The translations under genes were made by a program, and so were the position numbers. Under the pieces are notes generated by a model. That model made no database searches and was not told the origin of the DNA. It saw only the letters and a list, made by a program, of their open reading frames with translations. From Vibrio cyclitrophicus (GTDB lineage Bacteria > Pseudomonadota > Gammaproteobacteria > Enterobacterales > Vibrionaceae), in the NCBI RefSeq assembly GCF_024347435.1, contig NZ_AP025480.1, positions 868,001 through 932,000 on the forward strand: a DNA stretch of 64,000 nucleotides, read 5' to 3'. Of the stretch, positions 18,738-29,636 are shown piece by piece (the stretch's first letter is position 1; each line of letters opens with the position of its first letter).

Positions 18738-19496
18738 CTAACCGTGTGGCCAACTTTGTGGCATCACAAACCAGAATTGCCCAGATTGGGTTTGCCCATG
18801 TACAAAGCGCTCACCAAACTCAGTAAGAGGTTCACTGGTGAAGTCATCAGTACCCGCAGCCCATTCCTCTTTGCTGAGAGGGTAGAGCGCTTCAGTGATT
18901 AAATGGGCTTGGTTTTGATAGCACCAAAAACCGTTTACTTGACTTGAGTTAATGTCGTAGCCCAAACATTCAGTAGGTATTTTTTGATCTAAGAATGGGT
19001 TGGTATAGAGACGACCCTGCATGAGGAGATGTTTTGAGTCGACATCGATCTCTGGATATTGTTCAAGAAAGGCCGTTGAAGACGACATACCCAATTGGTG
19101 GTCCAACATTCGATCGAGCTTCTTATCTAATTGGTCGTGAGAGTTCGGACCAAACCATGTCTGTTCATGGAGTAGATAAAACTTAATCGCTACTTCCCAA
19201 TGTTGCAGTTTTTGGCTGTTCTCTTCTTCGAGAATAAAGTCGATAGCGCCTAGTGTTCTACCTTCGACATTGATCTGAATCTCATCGTGCTTGATTGAAT
19301 AATTATCCGAAGCAATGATGACTTGTTCACATAGGTGTTGGTAGAGAAAGCCTAATCTAGGATTACCATTATAAGTATGTGATTCGTCGATTTCTAGGTG
19401 GCTTGAGAATGCACCGAGATCAGATATGGGCGGCTTGATTTCCAATAATGGCGGTGAGTCGATAACCCATTGGTAAAAACGTTGCAGTGCTGTCAT
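18738..19496 (-). CDS. DUF1853 family protein
   Basis: 252-residue soluble protein of unknown function, recognised by LGFLYQHLCEQ (about 49-59), GAIDFILEEE, EVAIKFYLLHEQTWFGPNSHD and RMLDHQLGMS. The spacing of Asp in GAIDF and Glu/Lys in WEVAIKF recalls a PD-(D/E)XK nuclease core. This is inference and needs structure prediction. It is divergent from ybgI with about 120 bp between starts and convergent with pgm. Confidence 0.75.
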   Translation of the reverse strand: MTALQRFYQWVIDSPPLLEIKPPISDLGAFSSHLEIDESHTYNGNPRLGFLYQHLCEQVIIASDNYSIKHDEIQINVEGRTLGAIDFILEEENSQKLQHWEVAIKFYLLHEQTWFGPNSHDQLDKKLDRMLDHQLGMSSSTAFLEQYPEIDVDSKHLLMQGRLYTNPFLDQKIPTECLGYDINSSQVNGFWCYQNQAHLITEALYPLSKEEWAAGTDDFTSEPLTEFGERFVHGQTQSGQFWFVMPQSWPHG

Positions 19497-19619
19497 CTCT
19501 TCCTCATAAACATAGCTCTTTATAAACGTAGATCTTTATAAACATGGCCCTGGGGCTTTCGACATTCTACCCGTAAATTGATATAACGGCGTTATTATAA
19601 AGGTAAGCTGGAAATAAAA

Positions 19620-20378
19620 ATGCATAACATACAATTAGAAAAGCTACTGAACGAAAAACTGCAGCCACAGCAGATTAAAGATTACTGCCCGAATGGTCTT
19701 CAAGTCGAGGGGGCTTCTGAAGTGAAGCGCATCGTTACTGGTGTAACGGCCTCTCAAGCTCTGATTGATAAAGCGGTAGAATTGAATGCCGATGCTTTGT
19801 TGGTTCATCACGGTTTCTTTTGGAAAGGTGAGTCAGAAGCGATTCGAGGCATGAAGGGCAAGCGCATTCGTACTCTGATTAAGAATGACATTAATCTTCT
19901 AGGTTATCACTTACCTCTCGATATCCACCCTGAACTTGGTAACAATGCTAAGCTCGCTGAACTGCTTGATATTGAAGTTGAAGGTGGCTTGGAAGGACAT
20001 CCACAATCGGTTGCAATGTTTGGTAAATTAAAAACACCAATGACAGGTGAAGAGCTTGCTGCAAAGATTGGTCAAGTTTTGAATCGTATACCGTTACATA
20101 TTGCTCCTGAAAACACCGATAAAATGATTGAAAAGGTAGGTTGGTGTACTGGCGGTGGCCAAGACTACATTGAACTAGCGGCTTCTCAGGGTATTGATGC
20201 ATTTATCTCTGGTGAAATTTCAGAGCGCACGACTTACTCAGCACGTGAGCAAGACATCCATTATTTTGCTGCGGGTCACCATGCAACAGAGCGATATGGC
20301 GTGAAGGCATTAGGTGAGTGGCTAACGAAAGAGCACGGTTTAGATGTCGAGTTTATTGATATTGATAATCCTGTGTAA
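19620..20378 (+). CDS. ybgI: Nif3-like dinuclear metal-centre protein YbgI
   Basis: 252-residue member of the Nif3/YbgI family, which forms toroidal hexamers with a two-metal site. It is often annotated as GTP cyclohydrolase I type 2 homologue, but its true cellular role is unsettled. Metal-ligand segments are visible: LLVHHGFFWKG (near 61-71), GYHLPLDIHPELGNN (near 100) and, toward the C-terminus, AAGHHATERYG. A single gene with its own terminator. Confidence 0.9.
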   Translation: MHNIQLEKLLNEKLQPQQIKDYCPNGLQVEGASEVKRIVTGVTASQALIDKAVELNADALLVHHGFFWKGESEAIRGMKGKRIRTLIKNDINLLGYHLPLDIHPELGNNAKLAELLDIEVEGGLEGHPQSVAMFGKLKTPMTGEELAAKIGQVLNRIPLHIAPENTDKMIEKVGWCTGGGQDYIELAASQGIDAFISGEISERTTYSAREQDIHYFAAGHHATERYGVKALGEWLTKEHGLDVEFIDIDNPV

Positions 20379-20491
20379 AACAGGTAAGTGATTGGGAATA
20401 TCTAGTCGATTGTAGCTTTTGCAAAGAAAGAATTTCTATAAGAGTACAGTTGGTAAGGTTAGGTAAAGATTCAAAGTATCCCGTATAAAAG

Positions 20492-20525
20492 AAAAGGGGT
20501 TGATGTTCTCACATCAACCCCTTTT
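20492..20525. terminator. Bidirectional terminator ybgI / gltA
   Basis: 15-bp perfect stem (20492-20506 with 20511-20525), loop TCTC, A4 and T4 flanks, between convergent genes. Confidence 0.85.
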
Positions 20526-20545
20526 AACATTATGCTTTATAGCAA

Positions 20546-21835
20546 CTACTCACGTTCGTGAAGTGCTTTAAAGTCACGTTGTTCTTCACCAGTATACAGC
20601 TGACGAGGACGACCGATACGGTTCGTCGGATCGCTGTGCATTTCATTCCAGTGAGCAATCCAACCGATAGTACGAGACATCGCGAAAATTACTGTGAACA
20701 TTGATACTGGAATTCCGATTGCTTTCAGAATGATACCTGAGTAGAAATCTACGTTCGGGTATAGCTTCTTAGAAACAAAATACTCATCAGAAAGGGCAAT
20801 ACGCTCAAGTTCCATTGCTACATCGAGTAGCGGATCTTGTATGTTTAACTCTTTAAGTACTTCGTGACATGCTTCGCGCATTACTGTTGCACGTGGGTCA
20901 TAGTTTTTGTAAACACGGTGACCGAAGCCCATCAAACGGAATGGGTCATCTTTGTCTTTTGCTTTCGCAACATATTCTTCAATGTTATCTACACTACCAA
21001 TCTCTTCGAGCATACGTAGGCAAGCTTCGTTTGCACCGCCGTGAGCAGGCCCCCAAAGTGATGCGATACCTGCCGCAATACACGCAAACGGGTTAGCACC
21101 AGATGAACCGGCTAGACGTACTGTGGACGTTGAAGCGTTCTGTTCGTGGTCTGCGTGTAGTGTAAAGATTTTATCCATTGCACGTGCAACGATAGGGTTC
21201 ACTTCATATTCTTCACATGGGTTTGCAAACATCATATGTAAGAAGTTTTCTGCGTAGCCTAGGTCGTTACGTGGGTAGATAAACGGTTGACCTATTGAAT
21301 ATTTGTAACACATTGCTGCCAACGTTGGCATTTTTGAAATTAGGCGATAAGCCGCAATTTCACGGTGTGTATCGTTGTTGATATCAAGTGAGTCGTGATA
21401 GAACGCCGCTAGAGCGCCTACAACACCACACATTACAGCCATAGGGTGAGCGTCACGACGGAAGCCGTGGAAGAAACTAGCAATTTGCTCATGCACCATA
21501 GTGTGACGTGTCACGGTAGTCTTGAACTTTTCGTATTCAGTTCGAGAAGGGGCTTCACCGTATAGAAGTATGTAACATACTTCTAAGTAATCAGCGTTAT
21601 TGGCAAGTTGGTCAATTGGATAACCACGATGTAAAAGGATACCTTTTCCACCGTCAATAAAAGTGATTTGAGACTCACAAGATGCAGTGGCAAGAAAACC
21701 AGGATCAAAAGTAAAAAAACCATTAGAACCTAGTGTACGAACATCGATCACTGGTGTACCAAGTACACCCTCTGTAATCGGCAGTTCGATCGGCGCATGA
21801 CCTTCAATGTGAAGGGTAGCTTTCTTATCCGCCAT
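20546..21835 (-). CDS. gltA: Citrate synthase (type II)
   Basis: Condenses oxaloacetate and acetyl-CoA, entering the TCA cycle. At 429 residues it has the length of hexameric, NADH-inhibited Gram-negative enzymes. Active-site regions are present: [14 protein letters not shown] (His), [14 protein letters not shown] (His) and the catalytic Asp in NVDFYSGI. It is divergent from sdhCDAB, the classic arrangement. Confidence 0.97.
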   Translation of the reverse strand: MADKKATLHIEGHAPIELPITEGVLGTPVIDVRTLGSNGFFTFDPGFLATASCESQITFIDGGKGILLHRGYPIDQLANNADYLEVCYILLYGEAPSRTEYEKFKTTVTRHTMVHEQIASFFHGFRRDAHPMAVMCGVVGALAAFYHDSLDINNDTHREIAAYRLISKMPTLAAMCYKYSIGQPFIYPRNDLGYAENFLHMMFANPCEEYEVNPIVARAMDKIFTLHADHEQNASTSTVRLAGSSGANPFACIAAGIASLWGPAHGGANEACLRMLEEIGSVDNIEEYVAKAKDKDDPFRLMGFGHRVYKNYDPRATVMREACHEVLKELNIQDPLLDVAMELERIALSDEYFVSKKLYPNVDFYSGIILKAIGIPVSMFTVIFAMSRTIGWIAHWNEMHSDPTNRIGRPRQLYTGEEQRDFKALHERE

Positions 21836-22252
21836 AACAATCTCCTTTGTTTATTATTTTATCCGTCCAGGATGTTTATGTGCCATTTTTTTACTGGTCT
21901 TACGTCCGAAAGTCAATTTTTCTGCAGCTTTGTGTGCACTTGTTAGTGTTTTTTACATTAAATTCGTTAAAAATCTGGTCTGTGTAGCATTATTTGTTAC
22001 ATCAATTGTATTAGAATGTTGCCAGCCGTATAGTGGCGCTGAAAAGTTTGGTTAAAACCTTATAAATGCAAGGCTAAGAAGAAATGTGAGGTGTCTTTCT
22101 TAATCGAGCAATTAACAATTATTTTACAATTATCTAAGGCTCAACTTCAGTTATTTGTTAAGTTAATGTTAAATTTTGAAGGTTAGCAATCAAATTTTGT
22201 CCATAACAATATCATAAGGTTATTTAATGACCATAATGCTCAATGGAGCTGA
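21836..22252. promoter_or_regulatory. gltA/sdhC divergent regulatory region
   Basis: 417 bp with no gene. It holds both promoters and a long AT-rich leader on the sdh side. GTTAA occurs at 22157, 22162 and 22168; the 22157/22168 pair has the 11-bp spacing of ArcA direct repeats. Repression of both operons by ArcA when oxygen is low is known in enterics and inferred here. Confidence 0.55.
22157..22172. promoter_or_regulatory. Candidate ArcA-P binding site upstream of sdhC
   Basis: Direct repeat GTTAA-N6-GTTAA with 11-bp period, about 80 bp upstream of the sdhC start. This pattern resembles the ArcA consensus. Untested. Confidence 0.4.
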
Positions 22253-22645
22253 GTGAGCAAGCCCGTGAAAGAAAGAAAGACAAGACCTGTTAATTTAGAT
22301 TTACAGACCATCCACTTTCCGATCACAGCAATAGCTTCCATCCTACACCGTGTGTCTGGGGTGATAACTTTTGTCGCGATTGGAATTCTGCTTTGGTTAC
22401 TATCCACTTCCCTCTCATCCCCAGTAGGCTTTATGGAAGCTAGCGACATTGTCGACGGTTTCTTCGTGAAGTTTATTCTGTGGGGCATTTTAACCGCTTT
22501 GGCTTACCACATTGCTGGTGGTATTCGTCACCTTCTTATGGACCTCGGTCACTTCGAAGAGCTGGAATCTGGCGCTAAGAGCGCTAAGGTTGCATTCGCA
22601 GCAACAGCGGTATTGTCTCTACTAGCGGGGATCTTAGTATGGTAA
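22253..22645 (+). CDS. sdhC: Succinate dehydrogenase cytochrome b556 subunit
   Basis: Membrane anchor of complex II that binds haem b and ubiquinone. It has 130 residues and three TM helices. The N-terminal NLDLQTIHFPITAIASILHRVSG contains the quinone-site Ser/Arg region (SILHR), and a histidine in LAYHIAGGIRHL is the haem ligand. It begins with GTG (22253) preceded by GGAG. Its 3' end overlaps sdhD by 7 bp. Confidence 0.95.
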   Translation: MSKPVKERKTRPVNLDLQTIHFPITAIASILHRVSGVITFVAIGILLWLLSTSLSSPVGFMEASDIVDGFFVKFILWGILTALAYHIAGGIRHLLMDLGHFEELESGAKSAKVAFAATAVLSLLAGILVW

Positions 22646-22986
22646 ACAACGTTTCTACTTTTGGTCGTAATGGTGTTCACGATTATTTATTGATCCGTGC
22701 AACTGCCATCATTATGACTCTCTACACTATCTACCTAGTGAGCTTCTGTGCTTTCTCTGGTGATATTTCTTACGCATCTTGGACGCAATTCTTTGGTGGA
22801 ACCTTCACTAAAGTCTTCACTATGTTAGCGCTTACTTCTGTTTTGGTTCACGCGTGGATCGGTCTATGGCAAGTACTAACTGACTACATCAAATGCGCAA
22901 AACTGCGTGTTGGTCTTCAAGTCGGTGTTGTTGCAGTTCTTCTTGGATATTTCTTCTCTGGTCTGTTTATTTTGTGGGGTGCGTAA
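22639..22986 (+). CDS. sdhD: Succinate dehydrogenase membrane anchor subunit
   Basis: Second membrane subunit of complex II, 115 residues, three TM helices. HAWIGLWQVLTDYIK near residues 71-85 carries the conserved His/Asp-Tyr region. It overlaps sdhC and is directly joined to sdhA (stop TAA followed at once by GTG), so it is translationally coupled. Confidence 0.95.
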   Translation: MVNNVSTFGRNGVHDYLLIRATAIIMTLYTIYLVSFCAFSGDISYASWTQFFGGTFTKVFTMLALTSVLVHAWIGLWQVLTDYIKCAKLRVGLQVGVVAVLLGYFFSGLFILWGA

Positions 22987-24753
22987 GTGACTATTCCTGT
23001 TCGTGAGTTTGATGCCGTAGTTATCGGCGCTGGTGGTGCAGGTATGCGTGCCGCACTGCAAATTTCTGAGCAAGGCCTATCTTGTGCATTGCTTTCTAAA
23101 GTTTTCCCTACTCGTTCTCATACGGTTTCAGCGCAAGGTGGCATTACTGTTGCTCTTGGCAATGCTCATGAAGACCATTGGGAACAACATATGTACGATA
23201 CTGTAAAAGGTTCCGATTACATCGGTGACCAAGACGCTATCGAATATATGTGTAAAAACGGTCCTGAGTCGGTAATCGAACTTGAAAAAATGGGCCTACC
23301 ATTCTCTCGTTTTGAGAACGGTACTATTTACCAACGCCCTTTTGGTGGTCAATCGAAAAACTTTGGTGGTGAGCAAGCGGCTCGTACAGCAGCGGCAGCC
23401 GACCGTACTGGTCACGCACTGCTTCATACGCTTTACCAACAAAACATTAAGCATAAAACGACGGTTTTCTCTGAGTGGTATGCACTGGATCTTGTTAAGA
23501 ACGAAGATGGTGCAATTTTAGGCACAACCGCGCTTTGTATGGAAACGGGTGAGGTTTGTTACTTCAAAGCGAAGGCAACAATTCTTGCGACTGGTGGTGC
23601 GGGTCGTATCTACGCATCAACAACTAATGCACATATTAATACTGGTGACGGTGTTGGTATGGCTATCCGTGCTGGCGTTCCTATGCAAGACATCGAAATG
23701 TGGCAGTTCCACCCAACGGGTATCGCTGGTGCAGGTGTATTGGTAACGGAAGGTTGTCGTGGTGAAGGTGGTTACCTTCTCAATAAAGACGGCGAACGCT
23801 TCATGGAACGTTATGCACCAAACGCTAAAGACTTAGCGGGTCGTGATGTTGTTGCTCGTTCAATGATGGTTGAAATTCGTGAAGGTCGCGGTTGCGATGG
23901 TCCATGGGGTCCACACATCAAGCTGAAACTTGATCACCTAGGTAAAGAGACGCTTGAATCTCGCCTACCTGGTGTATGTGAACTGTCTCGTACCTTTGCT
24001 CACGTTGATCCAGTAAAAGAGCCAATCCCAGTAATCCCGACATGTCACTACATGATGGGTGGTGTTCCAACACAAGTTTCTGGTCAAGCTATTAAGCAAA
24101 CCGAAGACGGCAGCGATGTTGAAATCCAAGGTCTATTTGCTTGTGGCGAAATTGCATCAGTATCCGTTCACGGTGCTAACCGTCTAGGTGGTAACTCACT
24201 ACTTGATTTGGTGGTATTTGGTCGTGCGACAGGTTTACACTTAGGTGAGACTCTGAAGAAGCAAGAAGAAGCTAAGCCAGCAACTGAAGCTGACATTGAG
24301 CGTTCTCTAGAGCGTTACAACCGTTGGGAAAACAGTACAGACGGCGAAGACCCTGCGCAAATTCGTAAAGATCTTCAGCAATGTATGCAGAACAACTTCT
24401 CAGTATTTCGCGAAGGCAAAGCAATGGCTGAAGGCTTAGAAGAGCTTAAAGTAATTCGTGAACGTCTGAAAAATGCACACCTATCTGACAAATCTACGGA
24501 GTTCAACACTCAGCGTATTGAGTGTCTAGAGCTTGAAAACCTGATGGAAACAGCGTTTGCAACAGCTGTTGCTGCTAACTTCCGTACAGAGAGCCGTGGT
24601 GCTCATGCTCGTTTTGACTTCCCAGACCGTGACGATGAGCAATGGCTATGTCACTCACTGTACAACCCTGAATCTGAAAGTATGACTAAGCGTGGCGTAA
24701 ACATGGAACCAATCCATCGTGAAGCGTTCCCGCCTAAAGCACGTACGTACTAA
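22987..24753 (+). CDS. sdhA: Succinate dehydrogenase flavoprotein subunit
   Basis: Catalytic FAD subunit oxidising succinate to fumarate, 588 residues. The dinucleotide fold is [11 protein letters not shown] near residue 14, the covalent-FAD histidine lies in SHTVSAQGG, and active-site segments include HPTGIAGAG and RLGGNSLLD. It begins with GTG at 22987 immediately after the sdhD stop. Confidence 0.97.
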   Translation: MTIPVREFDAVVIGAGGAGMRAALQISEQGLSCALLSKVFPTRSHTVSAQGGITVALGNAHEDHWEQHMYDTVKGSDYIGDQDAIEYMCKNGPESVIELEKMGLPFSRFENGTIYQRPFGGQSKNFGGEQAARTAAAADRTGHALLHTLYQQNIKHKTTVFSEWYALDLVKNEDGAILGTTALCMETGEVCYFKAKATILATGGAGRIYASTTNAHINTGDGVGMAIRAGVPMQDIEMWQFHPTGIAGAGVLVTEGCRGEGGYLLNKDGERFMERYAPNAKDLAGRDVVARSMMVEIREGRGCDGPWGPHIKLKLDHLGKETLESRLPGVCELSRTFAHVDPVKEPIPVIPTCHYMMGGVPTQVSGQAIKQTEDGSDVEIQGLFACGEIASVSVHGANRLGGNSLLDLVVFGRATGLHLGETLKKQEEAKPATEADIERSLERYNRWENSTDGEDPAQIRKDLQQCMQNNFSVFREGKAMAEGLEELKVIRERLKNAHLSDKSTEFNTQRIECLELENLMETAFATAVAANFRTESRGAHARFDFPDRDDEQWLCHSLYNPESESMTKRGVNMEPIHREAFPPKARTY

Positions 24754-24765
24754 GGAGATATGACC

Positions 24766-25479
24766 ATGAAACTGAATTTCTCTTTATATCGTTACAATCC
24801 AGATGTCGACCAAAAGCCTTACATGAAGGAATACACCCTAGAGGTGGATGAAGGTTCAGACATGATGCTTTTGGACGCGCTTATTCTGTTGAAAGAACAA
24901 GATCCAACAATCTCATTCCGTCGCTCGTGCCGTGAAGGTGTGTGTGGTTCAGATGGTCTGAACATGAACGGTAAGAATGGACTGGCTTGTATTACTCCGT
25001 TGTCTGCGCTTTCTGGCCAAGACAAGATTGTAATCCGCCCATTACCTGGTTTGCCAGTTGTTCGTGACTTGATTGTCGACATGACGCAGTTCTACGACAA
25101 CTACGAGAAGGTTAAGCCATTCCTCGTGTCAGACGGCAATGTACCGCCGGCACGTGAAAACTTACAAAGCCCTGATGAGCGCGCGCATTTAGATGGACTG
25201 TACGAATGTATCATGTGTGCATGTTGTACTACTTCATGCCCGTCGTTCTGGTGGAACCCTGATAAATTCATCGGTCCTGCTGGCTTGCTTGCAGCGTACC
25301 GTTGGCTAATTGATAGCCGAGATACGGCGACAGACGAACGTTTGTCCGATCTTGATGATGCATTTAGCGTTTTTCGTTGCCATGGCATCATGAATTGTGT
25401 AAGTGTTTGTCCTAAGGGATTAAATCCGACGAAAGCGATTGGTCATATTAAGACCATGCTGGTAAATCGTTCGGTTTAA
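24766..25479 (+). CDS. sdhB: Succinate dehydrogenase iron-sulfur subunit
   Basis: Passes electrons from FAD to quinone through three clusters. It has 237 residues with the 2Fe-2S motif CREGVCGSDG plus downstream Cys (near 55-75), CIMCACCTTSCP, and CVSVCPKGLNP. Start: ATG 24766 (MKLNFSLYRYN) is 8 bp after AGGAG and matches homologues. The ATG at 24760 is only 2 bp from AGGAG and is unlikely. Confidence 0.96.
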   Translation: MKLNFSLYRYNPDVDQKPYMKEYTLEVDEGSDMMLLDALILLKEQDPTISFRRSCREGVCGSDGLNMNGKNGLACITPLSALSGQDKIVIRPLPGLPVVRDLIVDMTQFYDNYEKVKPFLVSDGNVPPARENLQSPDERAHLDGLYECIMCACCTTSCPSFWWNPDKFIGPAGLLAAYRWLIDSRDTATDERLSDLDDAFSVFRCHGIMNCVSVCPKGLNPTKAIGHIKTMLVNRSV

Positions 25480-25493
25480 GTTATAAAAAAATT

Positions 25494-25523
25494 GCCGCCC
25501 TAGAAGTTTTGGGGCGGCCTTTT
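25494..25523 (+). terminator. Stem-loop between sdhB and sucA (attenuator or processing site)
   Basis: GCCGCCC/GGGCGGC stem with an 11-nt loop, followed by CTTTTAAT. This weak terminator would let part of the transcript continue into sucA, as expected inside the sdh-suc supercluster. Confidence 0.55.
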
Positions 25524-25576
25524 AATAGCTCGGCTCAGACCGCAGCAAACGTGAAAACTACTGGTTAAGGGAAAAT

Positions 25577-28396
25577 ATGCACAACGGCGTGATGAAGGCA
25601 TGGCTCGAGTCTTCACACTTGGCTGGCGCCAATGCAACGTACGTAGAAGAACTCTATGAACTGTATCTAAGTGACCCCGATTCGGTAAGTGACGAATGGA
25701 GAAGCGTTTTCGAAGAATTGCCTGTGCAAGCTTCAGAAACGGTGGAACAACCACACTCTCGTGTTCGTGAATACTTCCGTCGACTCGCTCAAGAAACAAA
25801 GCATTACAGTGTCCAAGTTAGTGATCCAGATGTCGATGCGAAACAAGTAAAAGTTCTGCAACTTATTAATGCCTATCGATTCCGAGGGCATCAAGCAGCA
25901 AATCTAGACCCCCTCGGTTTATGGAAAAGAGATACAGTTGCAGAGCTGGATCCTTCTTTCCACACTCTTACCGAAGATGACCTCAATGAGACGTTTAACG
26001 TCGGTTCTTTTGCCATAGGCCAAGAGACGATGGTGCTTAAAGATCTCTATAAATCTCTTAAGCAAACTTATTGTGGGTCTATCGGTGCTGAATACATGCA
26101 CATGACGAATACAGAGCAAAAACGTTGGATTCAACAACGTTTAGAATCTGTATCTGGTCAACCATCTTTCAATAAAGAAGAAAAGCAAGCTTTCCTAGAA
26201 GAGCTAACAGCTGCTGAAGGTCTTGAGCGCTATCTTGGTGCTAAGTTCCCAGGCGCTAAACGTTTCTCATTAGAAGGTGGTGATGCTCTTATTCCAATGA
26301 CGAAAGAAATTATTCGTCATGCTGGTGGACAAGGCATGCGTGAAGTTGTTGTTGGTATGGCTCACCGTGGTCGTCTAAACATGCTGGTCAATGTGCTTGG
26401 TAAAAAGCCACAAGATCTGTTTGACGAATTTGCGGGCAAGCACAATGACGACACGTGGGGCACTGGTGATGTGAAATACCACCAAGGTTTCTCTGCAGAC
26501 TTCGCAACACCAGGCGGCAATGTTCACTTAGCACTCGCATTTAACCCATCACACTTAGAAATCGTAAACCCGGTAGTTATCGGCTCAGTGCGTGCTCGTC
26601 AAGATCGTCTAGGCGATAAAGATGGCAGCAGCGTACTTCCAATTACTATTCACGGTGACTCAGCAATTGCTGGCCAAGGTGTAGTACAAGAGACGTTTAA
26701 CATGTCTCAAGCGCGTGGTTTCTGTGTCGGTGGTACGGTTCGTATCGTTGTAAATAACCAAGTTGGTTTTACAACATCTAACCCTCGCGATACACGCTCT
26801 ACGATGTACTGTACTGATATTGCGAAGATGGTTCAGGCTCCGATTTTCCATGTCAACTCTGATGATCCAGAAGCGGTCGCTTTCGTTGCTCGCCTGGCAC
26901 TAGATTATCGTAATACGTTTAAGCGTGATGTTGTTATTGATTTGGTTTGTTACCGTCGCCATGGTCACAATGAAGCCGATGAGCCAAACGCAACACAGCC
27001 TTTGATGTACCAAAAAATCAAGAAACACCCAACACCACGTAAGCTGTATGCTGACGTACTGATGGAGCGCGGTGAGTTTGGTATTGATACGGCAACCCAA
27101 CTCGTTAACGAGTATCGTGATGCACTTGATCACGGTGAAGTTGTGGTTAAAGAGTGGCGCCCAATGGCACTTCATTCTGTTGACTGGTCTCCATACCTTG
27201 GTCACGACTGGAACATTGAATGGGACAACAAAATTGATATCGAGCGCCTGAAAGAGCTTGGTAGCAAACTTTGCCAATACCCAGACAGCCATAAGCTGCA
27301 AAGCCGAGTCAATAAACTGTACAACGATCGTACTGCCATGGTGAATGGTGAAAAACAAGTCGATTGGGGTATGGCTGAAACTCTGGCTTACGCAACACTG
27401 GTTGATGATGGAAAACGCATTCGTATCTCTGGCCAAGATTCTGGTCGTGGTACCTTCTTCCACCGTCACTCAGTTTTGCACAATCAATCAGATGCGAGCA
27501 CTTACGTTCCTCTTGCGAACATCCATGATAAACAAGGGCCATTCCAAGTGTTTGACTCTGTGTTATCTGAAGAAGCAGTACTAGCGTTTGAGTATGGTTA
27601 TGCAACAGCAGAGCCAAGCGGTCTAACCCTTTGGGAAGCACAATTTGGTGATTTCGCAAACGGTGCACAGGTTGTGATCGACCAATTTATCTCATCAGGT
27701 GAGCAAAAGTGGGCACGTCTATGCGGCCTAACAATGTTACTTCCTCACGGTTATGAAGGCCAAGGCCCAGAGCACTCTTCTGCACGTCTTGAGCGTTACC
27801 TTCAGTTATGTGCTGAACAAAACATGCAGGTTGTTGTTCCTTCAACGCCGGCGCAGGTTTATCACATGATTCGACGTCAGGTTGTTCGACCAATGCGTCG
27901 TCCTCTGATCGTAATGTCGCCTAAATCATTGCTTCGTCACCCTTTGTGTACGTCTTCTATGGAAGATTTAGCCGAAGGTACGTTCCAACCAGCAATAGCA
28001 GAAATTGATGATCTGGCTCCTGAGAACGTAAAACGCGTCGTGTTCTGTTCAGGTAAGGTTTACTTTGACCTGCTTGATCAAAGACGTAAGAACGAGCAAG
28101 ACGATGTCGCTATTGTACGTATTGAGCAACTTTACCCGTTCCCTTATGAGGACGTAAGAGCTGCAATCGCACAGTACACAAATGTAGTCGATTACGTTTG
28201 GTGTCAAGAAGAGCCACAAAACCAAGGTGCTTGGTACAGTAGCCAACATAATTTCCGAGCTGCTATCCCAGTAGGTGCTGATATTCAATACGCAGGTCGT
28301 CCTGCGTCAGCATCACCAGCTGTTGGCTATATGTCGGTACACTTGAAACAACAAAAAGCGTTAGTTGACGACGCTTTGACCCTACTTAAGAACTAG
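25577..28396 (+). CDS. sucA: 2-oxoglutarate dehydrogenase E1 component
   Basis: Thiamine-diphosphate decarboxylase of the 2-oxoglutarate dehydrogenase complex, 939 residues. The N-terminal E2-binding helix includes YVEELYELYLSDPDSVS. Thiamine and Mg contacts are seen in GMAHRGRLNMLVNV, GDSAIAGQGVVQE and NNQVGFTTSNP, with the transketolase-like half after about 590. Start ATG at 25577 is 5 bp after AAGGG. First gene of sucAB. Confidence 0.97.
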   Translation: MHNGVMKAWLESSHLAGANATYVEELYELYLSDPDSVSDEWRSVFEELPVQASETVEQPHSRVREYFRRLAQETKHYSVQVSDPDVDAKQVKVLQLINAYRFRGHQAANLDPLGLWKRDTVAELDPSFHTLTEDDLNETFNVGSFAIGQETMVLKDLYKSLKQTYCGSIGAEYMHMTNTEQKRWIQQRLESVSGQPSFNKEEKQAFLEELTAAEGLERYLGAKFPGAKRFSLEGGDALIPMTKEIIRHAGGQGMREVVVGMAHRGRLNMLVNVLGKKPQDLFDEFAGKHNDDTWGTGDVKYHQGFSADFATPGGNVHLALAFNPSHLEIVNPVVIGSVRARQDRLGDKDGSSVLPITIHGDSAIAGQGVVQETFNMSQARGFCVGGTVRIVVNNQVGFTTSNPRDTRSTMYCTDIAKMVQAPIFHVNSDDPEAVAFVARLALDYRNTFKRDVVIDLVCYRRHGHNEADEPNATQPLMYQKIKKHPTPRKLYADVLMERGEFGIDTATQLVNEYRDALDHGEVVVKEWRPMALHSVDWSPYLGHDWNIEWDNKIDIERLKELGSKLCQYPDSHKLQSRVNKLYNDRTAMVNGEKQVDWGMAETLAYATLVDDGKRIRISGQDSGRGTFFHRHSVLHNQSDASTYVPLANIHDKQGPFQVFDSVLSEEAVLAFEYGYATAEPSGLTLWEAQFGDFANGAQVVIDQFISSGEQKWARLCGLTMLLPHGYEGQGPEHSSARLERYLQLCAEQNMQVVVPSTPAQVYHMIRRQVVRPMRRPLIVMSPKSLLRHPLCTSSMEDLAEGTFQPAIAEIDDLAPENVKRVVFCSGKVYFDLLDQRRKNEQDDVAIVRIEQLYPFPYEDVRAAIAQYTNVVDYVWCQEEPQNQGAWYSSQHNFRAAIPVGADIQYAGRPASASPAVGYMSVHLKQQKALVDDALTLLKN

Positions 28397-28417
28397 AAGT
28401 AAAAGGAAAATACGCAC

Positions 28418-29626
28418 ATGACAATTGAAATTCTGGTTCCAGATTTACCTGAATCTGTGGCTGATGCAACAGTTGCTACTTGGCACAAAAAACCGGGCGA
28501 AGCGGTTGCACGTGATGAAGTCATTGTAGATATCGAAACAGATAAAGTAGTTCTAGAAGTACCGGCTCCTGAAGCGGGTGTTCTGGAAGCTATCATCGAA
28601 GAAGAGGGTGCTACGGTACTTTCTAAGCAACTTCTGGCTAAAATCAAGCCGGGTGCTGTCGCTGGTGAACCAACGAAAGACACCACTGAAGATACAGAAG
28701 CATCTCCTGATAAGCGCCATAAGGCTGCGCTAACAGAAGAGAACAACGATGCACTAAGCCCAGCTGTTCGTCGCCTGCTTGCTGAACACAACCTACAACC
28801 GGTTGACGTTAAAGGCACTGGTGTTGGTGGTCGTATTACTCGTGAAGACATCGACGCACATCTAGCAGCAGCGAAAGCGGCGCCGGCAGCAGCATCTGCA
28901 CCAGCAGTTGAAGCGCCAGCAGCGGCTCGTAGCCAAAAACGTGTGCCTATGACTCGCCTACGTAAGACAGTTGCAAACCGTCTTCTAGAAGCGAAAAACA
29001 GCACAGCAATGCTGACTACTTTCAACGAAGTGAATATGAAGCCAATCATGGACCTTCGTAAGCAGTACAAAGACCAATTTGAGAAGCGTCACGATACGCG
29101 TCTTGGTTTCATGTCTTTCTACGTGAAAGCAGTAACAGAAGCACTGAAACGTTTCCCAGAAGTGAACGCTTCTATTGATGGTACAGATATCGTTTATCAC
29201 AACTACTTCGACATCAGCATGGCAGTATCAACGCCACGTGGTCTGGTGACTCCAGTACTGAAAGACTGTGACACACTAGGTTTCGCTGACATCGAAAAAG
29301 GCATCAAAGAGCTAGCAATCAAAGGCCGTGACGGCAAGCTAACTGTTGACGAGCTGATGGGCGGTAACTTTACTATCACAAACGGTGGTGTATTTGGTTC
29401 TCTAATGTCTACGCCAATCATTAACCCGCCTCAAGCGGCAATTTTGGGTATGCACAAAATCCAAGACCGTCCAATGGCTGTTGATGGCAAGGTAGAGATT
29501 CTACCAATGATGTACCTAGCGCTTTCTTACGATCACCGTCTAATCGATGGCCGTGAATCAGTTGGCTTCCTAGTGACCATCAAAGAGCTTCTAGAAGATC
29601 CTGCACGTCTGCTATTAGACGTTTAG
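28418..29626 (+). CDS. sucB: Dihydrolipoyllysine succinyltransferase (E2 of 2-oxoglutarate dehydrogenase)
   Basis: Transfers succinyl groups to CoA and forms the complex core. It has 402 residues. A single lipoyl domain has the modified Lys43 ([11 protein letters not shown]). The peripheral subunit-binding domain lies near 108-145 ([11 protein letters not shown] ... GRITREDID), followed by an Ala/Pro linker, and the catalytic domain has His373 and Asp377 (DHRLIDG). No lpd gene follows, so E3 is encoded elsewhere as in E. coli. Confidence 0.97.
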   Translation: MTIEILVPDLPESVADATVATWHKKPGEAVARDEVIVDIETDKVVLEVPAPEAGVLEAIIEEEGATVLSKQLLAKIKPGAVAGEPTKDTTEDTEASPDKRHKAALTEENNDALSPAVRRLLAEHNLQPVDVKGTGVGGRITREDIDAHLAAAKAAPAAASAPAVEAPAAARSQKRVPMTRLRKTVANRLLEAKNSTAMLTTFNEVNMKPIMDLRKQYKDQFEKRHDTRLGFMSFYVKAVTEALKRFPEVNASIDGTDIVYHNYFDISMAVSTPRGLVTPVLKDCDTLGFADIEKGIKELAIKGRDGKLTVDELMGGNFTITNGGVFGSLMSTPIINPPQAAILGMHKIQDRPMAVDGKVEILPMMYLALSYDHRLIDGRESVGFLVTIKELLEDPARLLLDV

Positions 29627-29636
29627 TATCGCTAAA

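Noticed and set aside
25494..25523. Full transcription terminator separating sdh from suc
   Set aside because: The T tract is short and interrupted, and the conserved cluster implies read-through; listed as an attenuator-like hairpin.
26900..27469. 189-codon open frame antisense to sucA
   Set aside because: Lies fully inside sucA, has no similarity and no ribosome site; explained by codon bias.
28393..29070. 225-codon open frame antisense to sucB
   Set aside because: Low-complexity Ala/Ser/Arg translation typical of the opposite strand of a well-coded gene; no start context.
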